Under the pieces are notes generated by a model that saw only the letters and a list, made by a program, of their open reading frames with translations, was not told the DNA's origin and searched no databases. A stretch of 64,000 bases of DNA from Alopecurus myosuroides (taxonomy: Eukaryota; Streptophyta; Magnoliopsida; Poales; Poaceae), in assembly GCA_028641055.1 (NCBI GenBank), contig CM054057.1:574306610-574370609 (forward strand). The letters run 5' to 3'. Numbering within the stretch: the first letter of the stretch is position 1; each line of letters begins with the position of its first letter. The position numbers were made by a program, and so were the translations under genes. Of the stretch, positions 22,289 through 31,548 are shown one piece after another.

Positions 22289-23080
22289 CCTCCAACTTCC
22301 AGTTCCGAGTAGTGCAAATCCAGTTCGGATCCTAAATTTTCTGCTCACGGAGATCAGATCAAAGCCCGGTCGATATAAGTAGGTTGGCGAGACACTCTGA
22401 GACCTTTTTAGTTAGATGAGCGGTCACCTTCTGGCTTCTGTAAAGTGAGAAGAGATGAGATGCGGAGGTGATAGGGGAACGGGCGTTCACGAGCACATAC
22501 ACGGCGGCAACAAGTACAGATATCCAGAGCCGACCAATAGAAACTTCTCCTAAGCCACACCTATAATATATCCACTGCTAATAATGCACTTCTCTTCCAA
22601 TAGCTAAACAAATCTAAACAAGATGGATCGAGGAAACAGGAAATAGAAGAAGACCAGAGTATGCAAGGACACGGAAAATTTGGTGATTCTCTATAGCTCC
22701 AAACTTAAATCATGGAGTAGCAGCATGGAGATCGACATGGCTTGACACCAATAAATGCGAATATTCATCCCCACACCTATATGGATATCCAAGGCCTATC
22801 ACCGACGCACAAACTAGTTGGAGATTCGTGCAGCACATTTTGACCAGCCTCCCGTGTGAACGCGTTTCCGCGAGTCGCGCCGCGCACTCCCAGCTCTGGT
22901 CTGCATATCTCTGTCCTTATCTCGTACAAAATCGTGTTTAACAGTACGGGATCCTGGTCATAATTCAGGGGCAGTTTAGGCAAATGTTTATACCAAGAAA
23001 AGAGGCCCAACTGCCTAGTCGCCTCCCATCCCCATCACAAATCCCTCCGGCAACGAGGGAGCCGTGAATGGAGGTTGCGC
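22289..23080. other. Upstream region of the SDR gene, no other gene recognised
   Basis: This holds the SDR 5' UTR and promoter. A CTTATATCG string on the minus strand near 22370-22378, about 85 bp before the ATG, is a possible TATA box. The remainder to about 23080 shows no coding potential I can support. Confidence 0.35.
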
Positions 23081-23345
23081 CATGGCCGTGGAGGAAGGCC
23101 ACGACGGCGCCGAGTCCGGCCATGGAGGAAGGCCACGACCTCGCACGGCTCCGCTCGCCGCGGAAGGCGGCGCCATGTGCAGCGTGGCGGCCGGCGGCAC
23201 CATCTCCGTCCCTGGGCTCGGATCTGGTGTGTGACGGCGCTGCTCGCCGTGGAAGTCGACGCCATGCGGAGCGCGGCAGCCAGCAGCACCATCTCCGATG
23301 TCCACAACCTACTCCTCCTACACATCTCTCCGGCAAGAAGTCGTC
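23081..23345. other. GC-rich block with an imperfect 56-bp direct repeat
   Basis: A GC-rich island resembling a monocot first exon or 5' leader. Positions 23153-23208 and 23242-23297 are imperfect direct copies, both running from GCTCGCCG to CATCTCCG. Several frames are open, which is expected in GC-rich repetitive DNA. No domain is recognised. Confidence 0.4.
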
Positions 23346-24162
23346 CACTGAATCTGGCCAGCACTAGATCTATCATATGCCCAGACCTTGATCCGTTTTT
23401 CTTCTTGAGCGGTGAAGAAATTTCTTAAATTTTTGGCCAGATTTTTTTGATCAGTTTCTTTGTAAAGTCCGAAATCTTTTTAATGTGTATGATGCTCCAG
23501 ATCTGATAGATGGATGTCTATTTTTGGTTCACATCATAATCTGGATGCATTTTTTGGTTTGAGATTACAGATAATTTTTTGAATCTCCAGATTCTTTCAA
23601 AGAAAAAAAAGGAATCTCCATATTTGTTTTCCTGCCATCCTTCAAAAATGATGTTGCAGATGTGTTACTTTGTATCCTTCTACTAGTTTCCATGTTTGCC
23701 AATGTCTCCGGTTAATAATGTTAAGTTGCATTATTTCTCCATTTTTGGCAAATGAATATTTTCAGAGTTCTTGCAAATATACAAAATAAGTTGTCCAACC
23801 ATATATCCTGGAAAAACTGACTTTTTTTTTGGATGGTACATAAATCCGTCATTTTTTAGGCACATTGATTCAGGAAAATGCATGATTTTAACGCTTTTCT
23901 GTCAATGCATTCATCAAATAATATTCCTGTTTGTACATTCTATGTCCAGACTAGGTAGAACTAGGGATGTAACTGGACGCCCGATTAGTCCCGTTTATGT
24001 CCACTTATTTTGGTCAAACGGTTCAAGAGTATGCCTTTTTTTGAAAAAAAAATGAACTAGGAAGCTAAATAAATGGGTTTTGTGGCGCCATTTATGGACC
24101 CATTTACATCCCGTCCATCCTTTTAATTATTATTTGTGCCCCTGTAATAATTTATTGTGTTA
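23346..24162. other. Pre-insertion spacer left of the Sirevirus
   Basis: T-rich, intron-like DNA with no coding evidence. It continues on the other side of the Sirevirus at 39063. Confidence 0.35.
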
Positions 24163-24167
24163 GTACC
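24163..24167. repeat. Target site duplication GTACC (left)
   Basis: GTACC abuts the LTR start and is repeated at 39058-39062. Confidence 0.92.
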
Positions 24168-25561
24168 TGAAAGTACACAAAGGTCAACTAGAGGGGGGTG
24201 AATAGGTGACCTACAAATTTTAATTCTTTTTCCAATTTTATTAGGGGCTTTGGAAAGATAATAATTTTGTTATCTAGATGTGCAACTAAGTAGACACCCT
24301 ATGTGACAAATAACAAGTAGCAACGGAAGTAAATGCAAGGCACAAGATAACAACAAGTGAAAAACATGGAGACAAGGATATGTTTCCCGTAGTTCCTTCT
24401 TGAAAGAAGTACGTCTACGTTGGAGAGGTGGGGAGCCACCTAGGTGCTCCTCAATAGCACGGATGTGCACACCTTGTTCTCCTTGAGCTTCTCCGGTGAG
24501 GGAGATTCTCGTTTCCACTATGAGGTCGACTTGAAGGCGTTGACCAAACCTTTACAAGTGGTTGAGGCTACTCCACAAATGAGATGGAGGCTCTCAACAA
24601 TCCGAAACTTCTTGCTACAAGGTGGAAGCTACAAGCACTAGGGTTTCCCTTGGATGACAAAGCAACCAAGAGATTACAAGATCCCAAGAGGTATGGTGTG
24701 GGAATACAATTTTTGGCTTGGTAGAAAGGTAGATCTAGTCCTCCTCCATGAGATCCTTGAAGGGCATCGAGTTTGGTTGGAGGAGGAGGGAGATCGGGGC
24801 GTTTTGAGCTCTTGAACAATGGAGGAGAGAGAGGAATGGACGAGCTACCTATCTAGAGGAAGAAGACAGCTATTTATAGGCTCCTCCAAATTCTGACCGT
24901 TGAAGTGTGCCAGGGCCGGAATATTCCGGTGTTAGCACCGGAAATTTCCGAACTATCCTGGCCGGAAATTTGAACTGTCCGGGGGGCGGATTTTTGAATC
25001 TTCCGGGGGCGGAAATTTTCGCCCAACATTCCGCCCCCATCTCTGCGCGCGGGCACCAGCACCGCGCTGAAAATCGCTAAGGACCAGGGACGGATTTTTG
25101 AATAATCCGGGGGCGAATATTTGAATCTTCCGGGCCCGGAATTTTCCGGACAATAATCCGCCCCCATCTCTGTCCGCGGGCATCTGAGAAAACTCCAATT
25201 TCTGCTAAGTACCAGAGGGCCGGATATTTGCACTGGAAATTTCCGGGGCAAATTTCCGCCCTAGCTTCTGTGCGCGGGCAGTGGGAGAATAACTTAGTCA
25301 TTTCGATGTTGCCAGAAAGGCCGGAATATTACGGTGCTTAGGCCGGATATTTCGCCCCATAAGCACCGGAATTTCCGGTGTAGTCACTGAAAAATCCGGG
25401 GGCAGTAAATCCAGAATACAGAACTCCTCTTTGAATTTTTTATAAGAATATATCAATAATCACCTGAGAGAACAGCTGCACAGACTTAAACAACATTGTT
25501 AGAGAGTAGATACCCGCGTTGTTATCATCACCAAAATCATTAGAGGGATCATGAGCTTTCA
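24168..25561 (-). repeat. 3' LTR of the Sirevirus
   Basis: 1,394 bp, TGAAAG to CTTTCA, same length as 37664-39057. Its interior carries a cluster of CCGGAA/TTCCGG words (24910-25397) with GCGCGCGGGC blocks between them. Confidence 0.95.
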
Positions 25562-25807
25562 ATCTCCCCCTTTTTGGTGAGTGATGACAACACGGGTATT
25601 TGCAAGGGAATAAACTAACAATGCAAGCGATGGAAAGTAAAACACCACAGATAACATATATAGGATACATTCCTCCTAATAATAATAGTTCAGACAAGTA
25701 AATCCACGAATAACGAAGTTCGAAAAAATGAAACGATAAAAGGCGAGGAAGAACGAAACCCCACCCTAGCAAATCCCCGCAATCATCTAGATCTTCTCCC
25801 CCTTTGG
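25562..25807 (-). other. Double polypurine-tract region of the Sirevirus
   Basis: On the minus strand CCAAAAAGGGGGAGAT (25562-25577) touches the 3' LTR. A second purine run, CCAAAGGGGGAGAAG (25793-25807), lies about 215 bp upstream. Multiple polypurine tracts are an established trait of Sireviruses. Confidence 0.75.
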
Positions 25808-25859
25808 CATCAGGATACCAAAAAGAGAAAAGAGAGCACTACGTCCCATGGAGCAAACT

Positions 25860-27243
25860 CTAGGCCTGGGTGTCATCATCTGTCTTCTTTTCCTCCTCGC
25901 TAGCCGTCGCAATGTCCTCATCATCATCCACTCCGAGATCCCAGTCAACGTCGCGGTTGTTCCAGTTCTTGTATGGAATCCTGGGAGGAGGAGGAGCTGA
26001 CACATCTGGAATGTTGAGAGCAGTCATGATGGAGCGCTGGTTCTCCAGGATGTGGCGGCGCTCAACATAGGCATTGTAGTCTCCTTGTGGGTGCACACAT
26101 TCATGCACATCACCTTCTCAATGGCACGATCAAGCCACGAGCGCTTCTTGGTGCTGGGAGGAGGTGGGCGCATGCGAGGATCACGGTGACCCTGACCCGT
26201 GGCGTCAACATCATGAGCAGCCTGCTGAGTGTGGGTGGCCTTCTTATACATCATGAAATCCTTGTGCTCATCGCAGTCTAAGTCGAGGTCCTCACGGAGT
26301 TCAGCAGGGTAGCGAGACTTGATGAGCTTCATGATGTAAGGAGCATAAGGAGGCACTTTGCGGTTGAAGAGAGCAAAATGGATCTCGTTGAAGATGAAGT
26401 CCATCACATAAATCTTATGGTGCTCAGCATCAGTCATGTCACCCTGAGTGAAGGTCAGGAAGGAGTGGTACATGAGGTTAACCAGCCTCCACGAATAGCA
26501 TCATTATTGCCCGCGCTCGGGGCAATAGTCTCTCTGAACATACGCAGCAGGATGTCATAGATGGGGTCGAGACCTTTTGCAGAACCAATCACACCAGTAG
26601 ACCCATACAACTCAGACAACCTGTTCTTCTCATACTCCACCACGTGAACGTGCATGCGATGGCCCTGAGGAGTGTGAAGACCAGCAAACGGATAGCCGAG
26701 CTCGGCAGCAAAGTCATGGAAGTTGGCAGTGAGCAAGTGAGGGCCAGACATCCAGGACATCCCAATATCCTCAGACTCATCAAAGACCAGAGTGGAGTAG
26801 AACTGCTGGATGAAGGTGACGTTGTAGGAGCATTTGGTCTCCATGAGATGACGCAGCCCCAGAAGTTCAGCCAGCTGGACAGAGCTGTTGAAGTATGTAG
26901 GATTGGCAGCCAAGTGTGCAAAATTGATGGCTTTCATGGGACAGACTGGCTTGCTCATCACAGTGTACACCTGTTTGAAGAGCGTCTCCTGCTCAACGTT
27001 CCAGAAGCATGAGTCGATGGTTGGGTCTTGAGGACCCTCAGTGTACCAGGCATTGCCCCTCCATGCCTTGAATTCAGGGGCAGACATGGTGGCCAGGTTA
27101 AGAGCTGACTTCCCTTGCTGCTTATGAGCCCTGCGAGCTGCCCTGGAAGCGTCACGTTGACGCTCATATTCTTTCTCAGCATCCCTTGCACGCCGGCGAG
27201 TCTCCGCCTCATCAACCAGTGTGCCCTCAGCATTTTCCCTCAA
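25860..27243 (-). pseudogene. Sirevirus env-like/accessory ORF, frameshifted
   Basis: A third ORF downstream of pol, in the place of the Sirevirus env-like gene. The first part (ATG 27243) has a charged, Arg-rich N-terminus and then a conserved-looking domain (ALNLATMSAPEFKAWRG near 27110, FYSTLVFDESEDIGMSWMSG near 26780). The frame shifts near 26470, continues with the 'FIFNEIHFALFNRKVPPYAP' stretch, and shifts again near 26085 into an acidic tail (DWDLGVDDDEDIATASEEE) ending at 25860. About 460 residues are involved. I see no clear transmembrane segment or fusion motif, so calling it an envelope rests on position only. Its function is unknown. Confidence 0.75.
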
Positions 27244-27418
27244 GTGTCGGAGCCGCTTGCGTGAGCTAGTCAGTTTGGAAGGCCTAGAGCTTGAACCATC
27301 TGCGAGGAAAGCCAGGAAAAACGCAAAGAGAGAACAAACAAAAATGAATCAAAACGGGGGCTCACAACTCGTAGAAGTGGAATAACAGATCTCAGTTAGA
27401 GATTCAGGGCAGGCTGTA

Positions 27419-27515
27419 AATTCCGGTATCTAGTGCGGAAATTCCGGCCTCAGGTGAAATTTCCGGGGGCGGAAATTCCGGTCCTGGGGCGGAAATTTCC
27501 GGCCTTCGGAATTTT
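27419..27515. repeat. Cluster of TTCCGG/CCGGAA words (internal, left of the CACTA)
   Basis: Repeated TTCCGG, CGGAAATTCCGG and similar words between the env-like ORF and the CACTA insertion. They match the motif clusters in the LTRs and at 30860-31180. Confidence 0.6.
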
Positions 27516-27784
27516 CGAAACAGATCTGAATCTGTGGCCTGCAATGAATCTAAAACTACGATGAAGTGCAATGGGAGGAACCCTAGAGGATAGATTATAC
27601 TAGTATGTGGATGTTGCTCTCAAAAACACATGGAATATCAAAGGACATGAGATCAAATCAACCAATAACCCTAGATTGCGGAGAAAACGAAGCACATACC
27701 GGGATCCATGAGGGAGAAAGGGATGTGCGGTCTCTTGATCCGCAAAGGGCAATCAGAAGATGCAGAGGGGCGGCAAGAGGGCCT

Positions 27785-27787
27785 CCC
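27785..27787. repeat. CACTA target site duplication CCC (left)
   Basis: CCC precedes the CACTAC terminus and recurs at 30749-30751. A 3-bp duplication is characteristic of CACTA transposons. Confidence 0.8.
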
Positions 27788-27839
27788 CACTACTAGAGAT
27801 TTGCTTATAGCAGCATATCCTACCATAGGTGAATAAGCA

Positions 27840-28060
27840 ATTCGATGCGCCTGGGCTACTTAGCACAGGCGAACAGGTGAGCTACGCGCCTGGGGTAAGT
27901 CCGTTAGCCCAGGCGAACAAATTCCGGAAGCGCCTGGAGTAAAGTGTGGCAGGGCCACCCATCACCACCCCTGGCACTCTTCCTTTACCCCAGGCGAATA
28001 ACGTACCTGTTCGCCTCCGGTATAACACATACCCCAGGCGAATTTTTGTTGAAGCGCCTG
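27840..28060. repeat. Left subterminal repeats of the CACTA element
   Basis: At least six copies of GCGCCTGGGGTAAG or its reverse complement CTTACCCCAGGCG, with variants, occur within 270 bp of the left end. Confidence 0.82.
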
Positions 28061-28109
28061 GGGTAAGCCCTCGCTGTTGCTGCAAAAAATTAGAAAACCT
28101 CTGTCCCGG

Positions 28110-28343
28110 GGCCCCCTCCCTGCAGCAAATGGCCGCAAGGCCTTTAGGACCGGTTTGTACACAAACCGGTTCTAAAGGCCTTGCGGCCATTTGCTGCAGG
28201 GAGGGGGGGCCAGGGGACAGACCCTTTAGGACCGGTTTGTGATACAGACCGGTCCTAAAGGCCTTGCGGCCATTTGCTGCAGGGAGGTGGGGCCCAGGGG
28301 CAGACCCTTTAGGACCGGTTTGTATCACAAACCGGTTCCAATG
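28110..28343. repeat. Palindrome array within the CACTA element
   Basis: Three palindromes of the form TTTAGGACCGGTTTGT...ACAAACCGGTCCTAAA lie at 28143-28177, 28224-28260 and 28308-28341, spaced about 82-84 bp. The first is extended to arms of about 49 bp (28110-28158 against 28161-28210), which would form a near-perfect hairpin. The shared flank is CCTTGCGGCCATTTGCTGCA. Confidence 0.85.
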
Positions 28344-28880
28344 TGCTTGGATCAGTTCTTTGTTTTCTAAGTGGTGGTCACCACAGATCAAACTTCATCA
28401 TATCACTCGCACCCGCACCCACACGCCGCCGTCGTCTCCCATCCCCGTCGTCGAGCAGAGCAGGTCGTCGAGCAGCAGGTCGCCCACTCCGTCGTCGTCG
28501 TCGTTGTGGATCCAGGTCAGCCCCCCTCCCTCCCATCCCCCCTCCATCCCAGCCCACTCCCTCTCTTCGTCGTTGTGGATCCAGGATGTGCCTGCTCCTG
28601 GTGGCCGCGGTGAACTTCTTGTTTACAACCTCAGATGAACACGCGGTAGACACTTCACTTAACAGAGATGCTAATGCTTGTTCCTAGATTAGACGAATCT
28701 GAAATGGATTTAGGAATCCTTTGGTATAGTTTCAGTTAACGGAGATGATAATGCTGTATCGAGAAAATAGAACATTTCCCCCACCGCCAATGCATACCAA
28801 CTGTTTCCCATGATTCAGGAATCCACCTACAAGTTTGCTTTGTTTTTGGATATTCCAATAAAGTTGATAGCCTTTCTGCA

Positions 28881-28986
28881 TTTGTTTTGTGAGGTAGGTG
28901 CTGCCATTTGTTTTGTGATAGGTAGGTGCTGCCTTTGTTTTGTGTAGGTAGGTGCTGCCTTTGTTTTGTGATAGGTAGGTGCTGCC
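28881..28986. repeat. Tandem repeat, four units of 26-27 bp
   Basis: Four near-identical units of TTTGTTTTGTG(AT)AGGTAGGTGCTGCC in the presumed leader or first intron of the CACTA-borne gene. Confidence 0.88.
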
Positions 28987-29179
28987 TTTCTCCAATAAAG
29001 TAGATAGCCTTTCTGATTGTGGGCAGACTATATATTATGAGTTCTACATTTTATCTTGAACAACTTCCGATGAACCATTCTAGTTGTTCTTTATAACTCT
29101 TTAACAACGATCCATGTCTCAAACAAGTATAAAAATACAAGCAATTTACTCATGTCTACTTTCTTAATTTAATAGAAAC

Positions 29180-30226
29180 ATGGCTTGCAAAGTATGTCGG
29201 TCCCGATGTACCGAAGGACGATTCACCGGGTCTTCTTTCATGCTTCAGCTCCACGACGGTGACCTTGATTCTTTAGTAATTAACAAACGATTCTTTTTAT
29301 GTTAACTTGCAACTTGTGTTCTTTCGTTTTATCCATCTTAGATTGGTATGTTTCTTAACAAAAGATTCTTTTATATTTCTTTTTTAGATTGTACCATGCA
29401 ATATTCGGGAAGAGTTCAACGAGTTAGTAGGCAATACCGTGGATTTCGATGTTCACGGGACCATTTACATTCTTCGAGTGAAGAAAGAAAGAAAGAAGAC
29501 CTACTTCTACGGGGAACAATTGCAGGCTATCATCGCCACCTATAATTTAAGCGGATGTGATTACATTCACTTCTCTATGGCAGGACCGCAACCTTGTATC
29601 AAAATTGTGTATATGGGGGGGATTGCGAGCGAGGATGGCGGTAGTGAGGATGATATGGACACTGAGGATGATATGGACACTGAGGATGATACGGACGAGG
29701 AGGACCCATGGAAACATGTGGTGGTTGCTCAAAGAGCCAATCTTAGCGAGCTTGAGAAGGACCGTGTCCTTCAGAAACTCGCCAGATAGATAGCTACATC
29801 GGGTTCCCTTTCGTGCATCGCATCACCAACACTAATGTCTCCAATGGACATGTCATGGTATGTTTCTTAACACTTTCTTATTCCTATAGTTGCTTATGTT
29901 ATAATGTGGCCGGTATGTGACATTGTGCTTTTATTCTTTCTTGGAATTGTGTGTTCTAGAAAATACCTATGGCGGTAGCGGACAGTGCTGGCATGGAGCA
30001 AGGTACCATTGGAGTACGCCGTGGAGAATCAGGAAATGTCACCGCAGTTCCGATCACCAGGGATAATGCTGATGGTCGCGTCCTCAACTCTCAAGCATGG
30101 AGGCAGTTCCATTCCGCAAGAGTTGGTATGGAGGCTGGCCGAGCTATTCTGATCACCATGAGGAATAGTGACATCCCCAACTTGGACAAGATCATGGTCA
30201 TCAACTACATCAGCCGCGCTAGATAG
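29180..30226 (+). pseudogene. CACTA-borne gene with two B3-like DNA-binding domains, one frameshift
   Basis: Inferred exons are 29180-29275, 29388-29857 and 29960-30226, with GT-AG junctions in phase 0. Exon 1 begins MACKVCRSRC. The first B3-like domain spans the first junction (SLIVPCNIREEFNELVG), followed by VDFDVHGTIYILRVKK, YNLSGCDYIHFSMAG and CIKIVYMG. An acidic linker with repeated EDDMDT follows. The second domain reads PFVHRITNTNVSNGHVMKIP across the second intron, then AWRQFH and AGRAILITMRNS, ending ISRAR at 30226. B3 domains bind DNA in plant transcription factors. Near 29783 the frame is lost (stop at 29787-29789), consistent with one missing base. As it stands the product is a single-domain protein of about 149 residues. 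B3 assignment is by strand/motif pattern and needs a profile search. Confidence 0.65.
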
Positions 30227-30479
30227 ATGACGAGTTTGTTCAAATTAGAACAAATAATCATTTCCATCTGACTAACTACTGGATTTATTAGTATTATGGT
30301 TGTTTTCGAGACTATGTAATTTTGTTGAACTATGTGGTGATGATCAAGACTATGTATTGATGATCGAGAATATTTCTGTTATGAAACTTAATTGTGTCAT
30401 TTTGCTGTTATTCTGTCATTTTGATACTTATTTCTGTCAATTTCCTGTATTTCTGTTATTTTGGTTTCTTTTATTTTTT

Positions 30480-30740
30480 GACACAGCAAAACCATACCCC
30501 AGGCGAACAGAATATAGTACCCCAGGCGCATCTGTACCCCAGGCGCACAGTGCTTGTTCGCCACAGGTAAAAGGCTTACCCCAGGCGCACAAGGCCTATT
30601 CGCCTGGGGTATGTCAAGTTACCACAGGCGCATTTCCTAATTCGCCTGGGGTAAGCCATTACCGCTGGCGATATAGTCCCAGGCGAACCGAAATGCGCCT
30701 GTGGTAGGCCTTTTTGGTTCGCCTGGAGTAAGCTTTCCTC
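30480..30740. repeat. Right subterminal repeats of the CACTA element
   Basis: About nine copies of TACCCCAGGCG(A/C) or its inverted form CGCCTGGGGTA, with variants, in the last 265 bp. They mirror the left end. Confidence 0.85.
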
Positions 30741-30748
30741 TAGTAGTG

Positions 30749-30751
30749 CCC
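30749..30751. repeat. CACTA target site duplication CCC (right)
   Basis: Pairs with 27785-27787. Confidence 0.8.
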
Positions 30752-31548
30752 GGAGGTCTCGGAGGCGGCGGCTGCGTCTGGAGGCGAAGAGGAGGCGAAG
30801 GGAGGGAGAGCAGTCTGGAACTGCCCCTCCCGTCGCCCTTATATAGCCCCCAGCCAGACAGACCGGATTATTCCGGTATTAAGGCCGGAATATTCCGGGG
30901 GCCGGAGATTTGGGCCGGAATATTCCGCCCAAATATCCGGTGTGCCTTCTGCGAGCGGGCACGTTGGATATTTTGGGGAAGATTCTGGTTAATCTCGAAC
31001 CCCGGAAATTTCCTGGGCTTAAGGACCGGAATATTCCGGGCTCCAGAGTTTTGCTCCGAAAATTTCCGCCCAAATTTCCGGGGTGCCTTCTGTGAGCGGG
31101 CACCTTGGAAATGGGTGAAAATTTCTGAGGCAAATTTGTGGAGGCCGGAATTTTCCGGGTCCTAGGCCGGAATTTTCGGGGTTCCCATGCCTTCCGAGAA
31201 TTTTGTGGAAAATGGAACAAGAAGTGAGCCTCCAAAACACGAACCAGCGACAATGAACACACAAACACGAACAAAAACACAAACAAATCAAATACAAAGA
31301 GAAATGTTGGTGGCCGAAGCCACCGTGTTTGAGTGATACCAAGGGGTCGCGAAGATGTATCTTGGACCCAAAAGTATGACTCACGTTTAGGCACAATAAG
31401 TCACAAAATGACTAGATATGCATGACTCTTTGATTGTTGTGTGCATGATAGGTGGAGTGTTGGTTCATGAGTTGAACTACGCTCCCCCTATGTCCATGCC
31501 TACATCTAAACTTGATAGCACATATAGTGAAGGTAATTATACAAGGGT
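30752..31548 (-). other. Sirevirus spacer between pol and env-like ORF, with CCGGAA clusters
   Basis: Non-coding element sequence. Positions 30860-31180 hold repeated CCGGAATATTCCGG-like palindromes, the same words found in the LTRs. The remainder is AT-rich with no gene. Confidence 0.65.

Larger units (their letters stand above)
27788..30748 (+). mobile_element. Non-autonomous CACTA transposon carrying a B3-domain gene
   Basis: 2,961 bp with terminal inverted repeats CACTACTAGAG...CTCTAGTAGTG and a 3-bp duplication, inserted in the Sirevirus. Both ends carry many short subterminal repeats of the form TACCCCAGGCG(A/C) in both orientations, the expected binding sites for CACTA transposition proteins. 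There is no TNP2-like transposase. Inside are a long palindrome array (28110-28343), a GC-rich leader-like region, a 26-27-bp tandem repeat and a three-exon gene with two B3-like domains on the plus strand. Because it lies in a Sirevirus with about 3% LTR divergence, the insertion is geologically recent. Confidence 0.93.

Noticed and set aside
24570..25300. Frames of 81-125 codons inside the Sirevirus LTRs (also at 37766-38952)
   Set aside because: Present in both LTRs, driven by the CCGGAA word clusters, and without domain similarity.
27975..28690. Frames in the left part of the CACTA element rich in Pro/Arg/Ser
   Set aside because: They translate the subterminal repeats, palindromes and a GC-rich leader. 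The frames are not conserved across the repeats and lack domains.
30701..31394. Frames of up to 171 codons between the CACTA element and pol
   Set aside because: These are translations of the CCGGAATATTCCGG repeat region of the Sirevirus on either strand.
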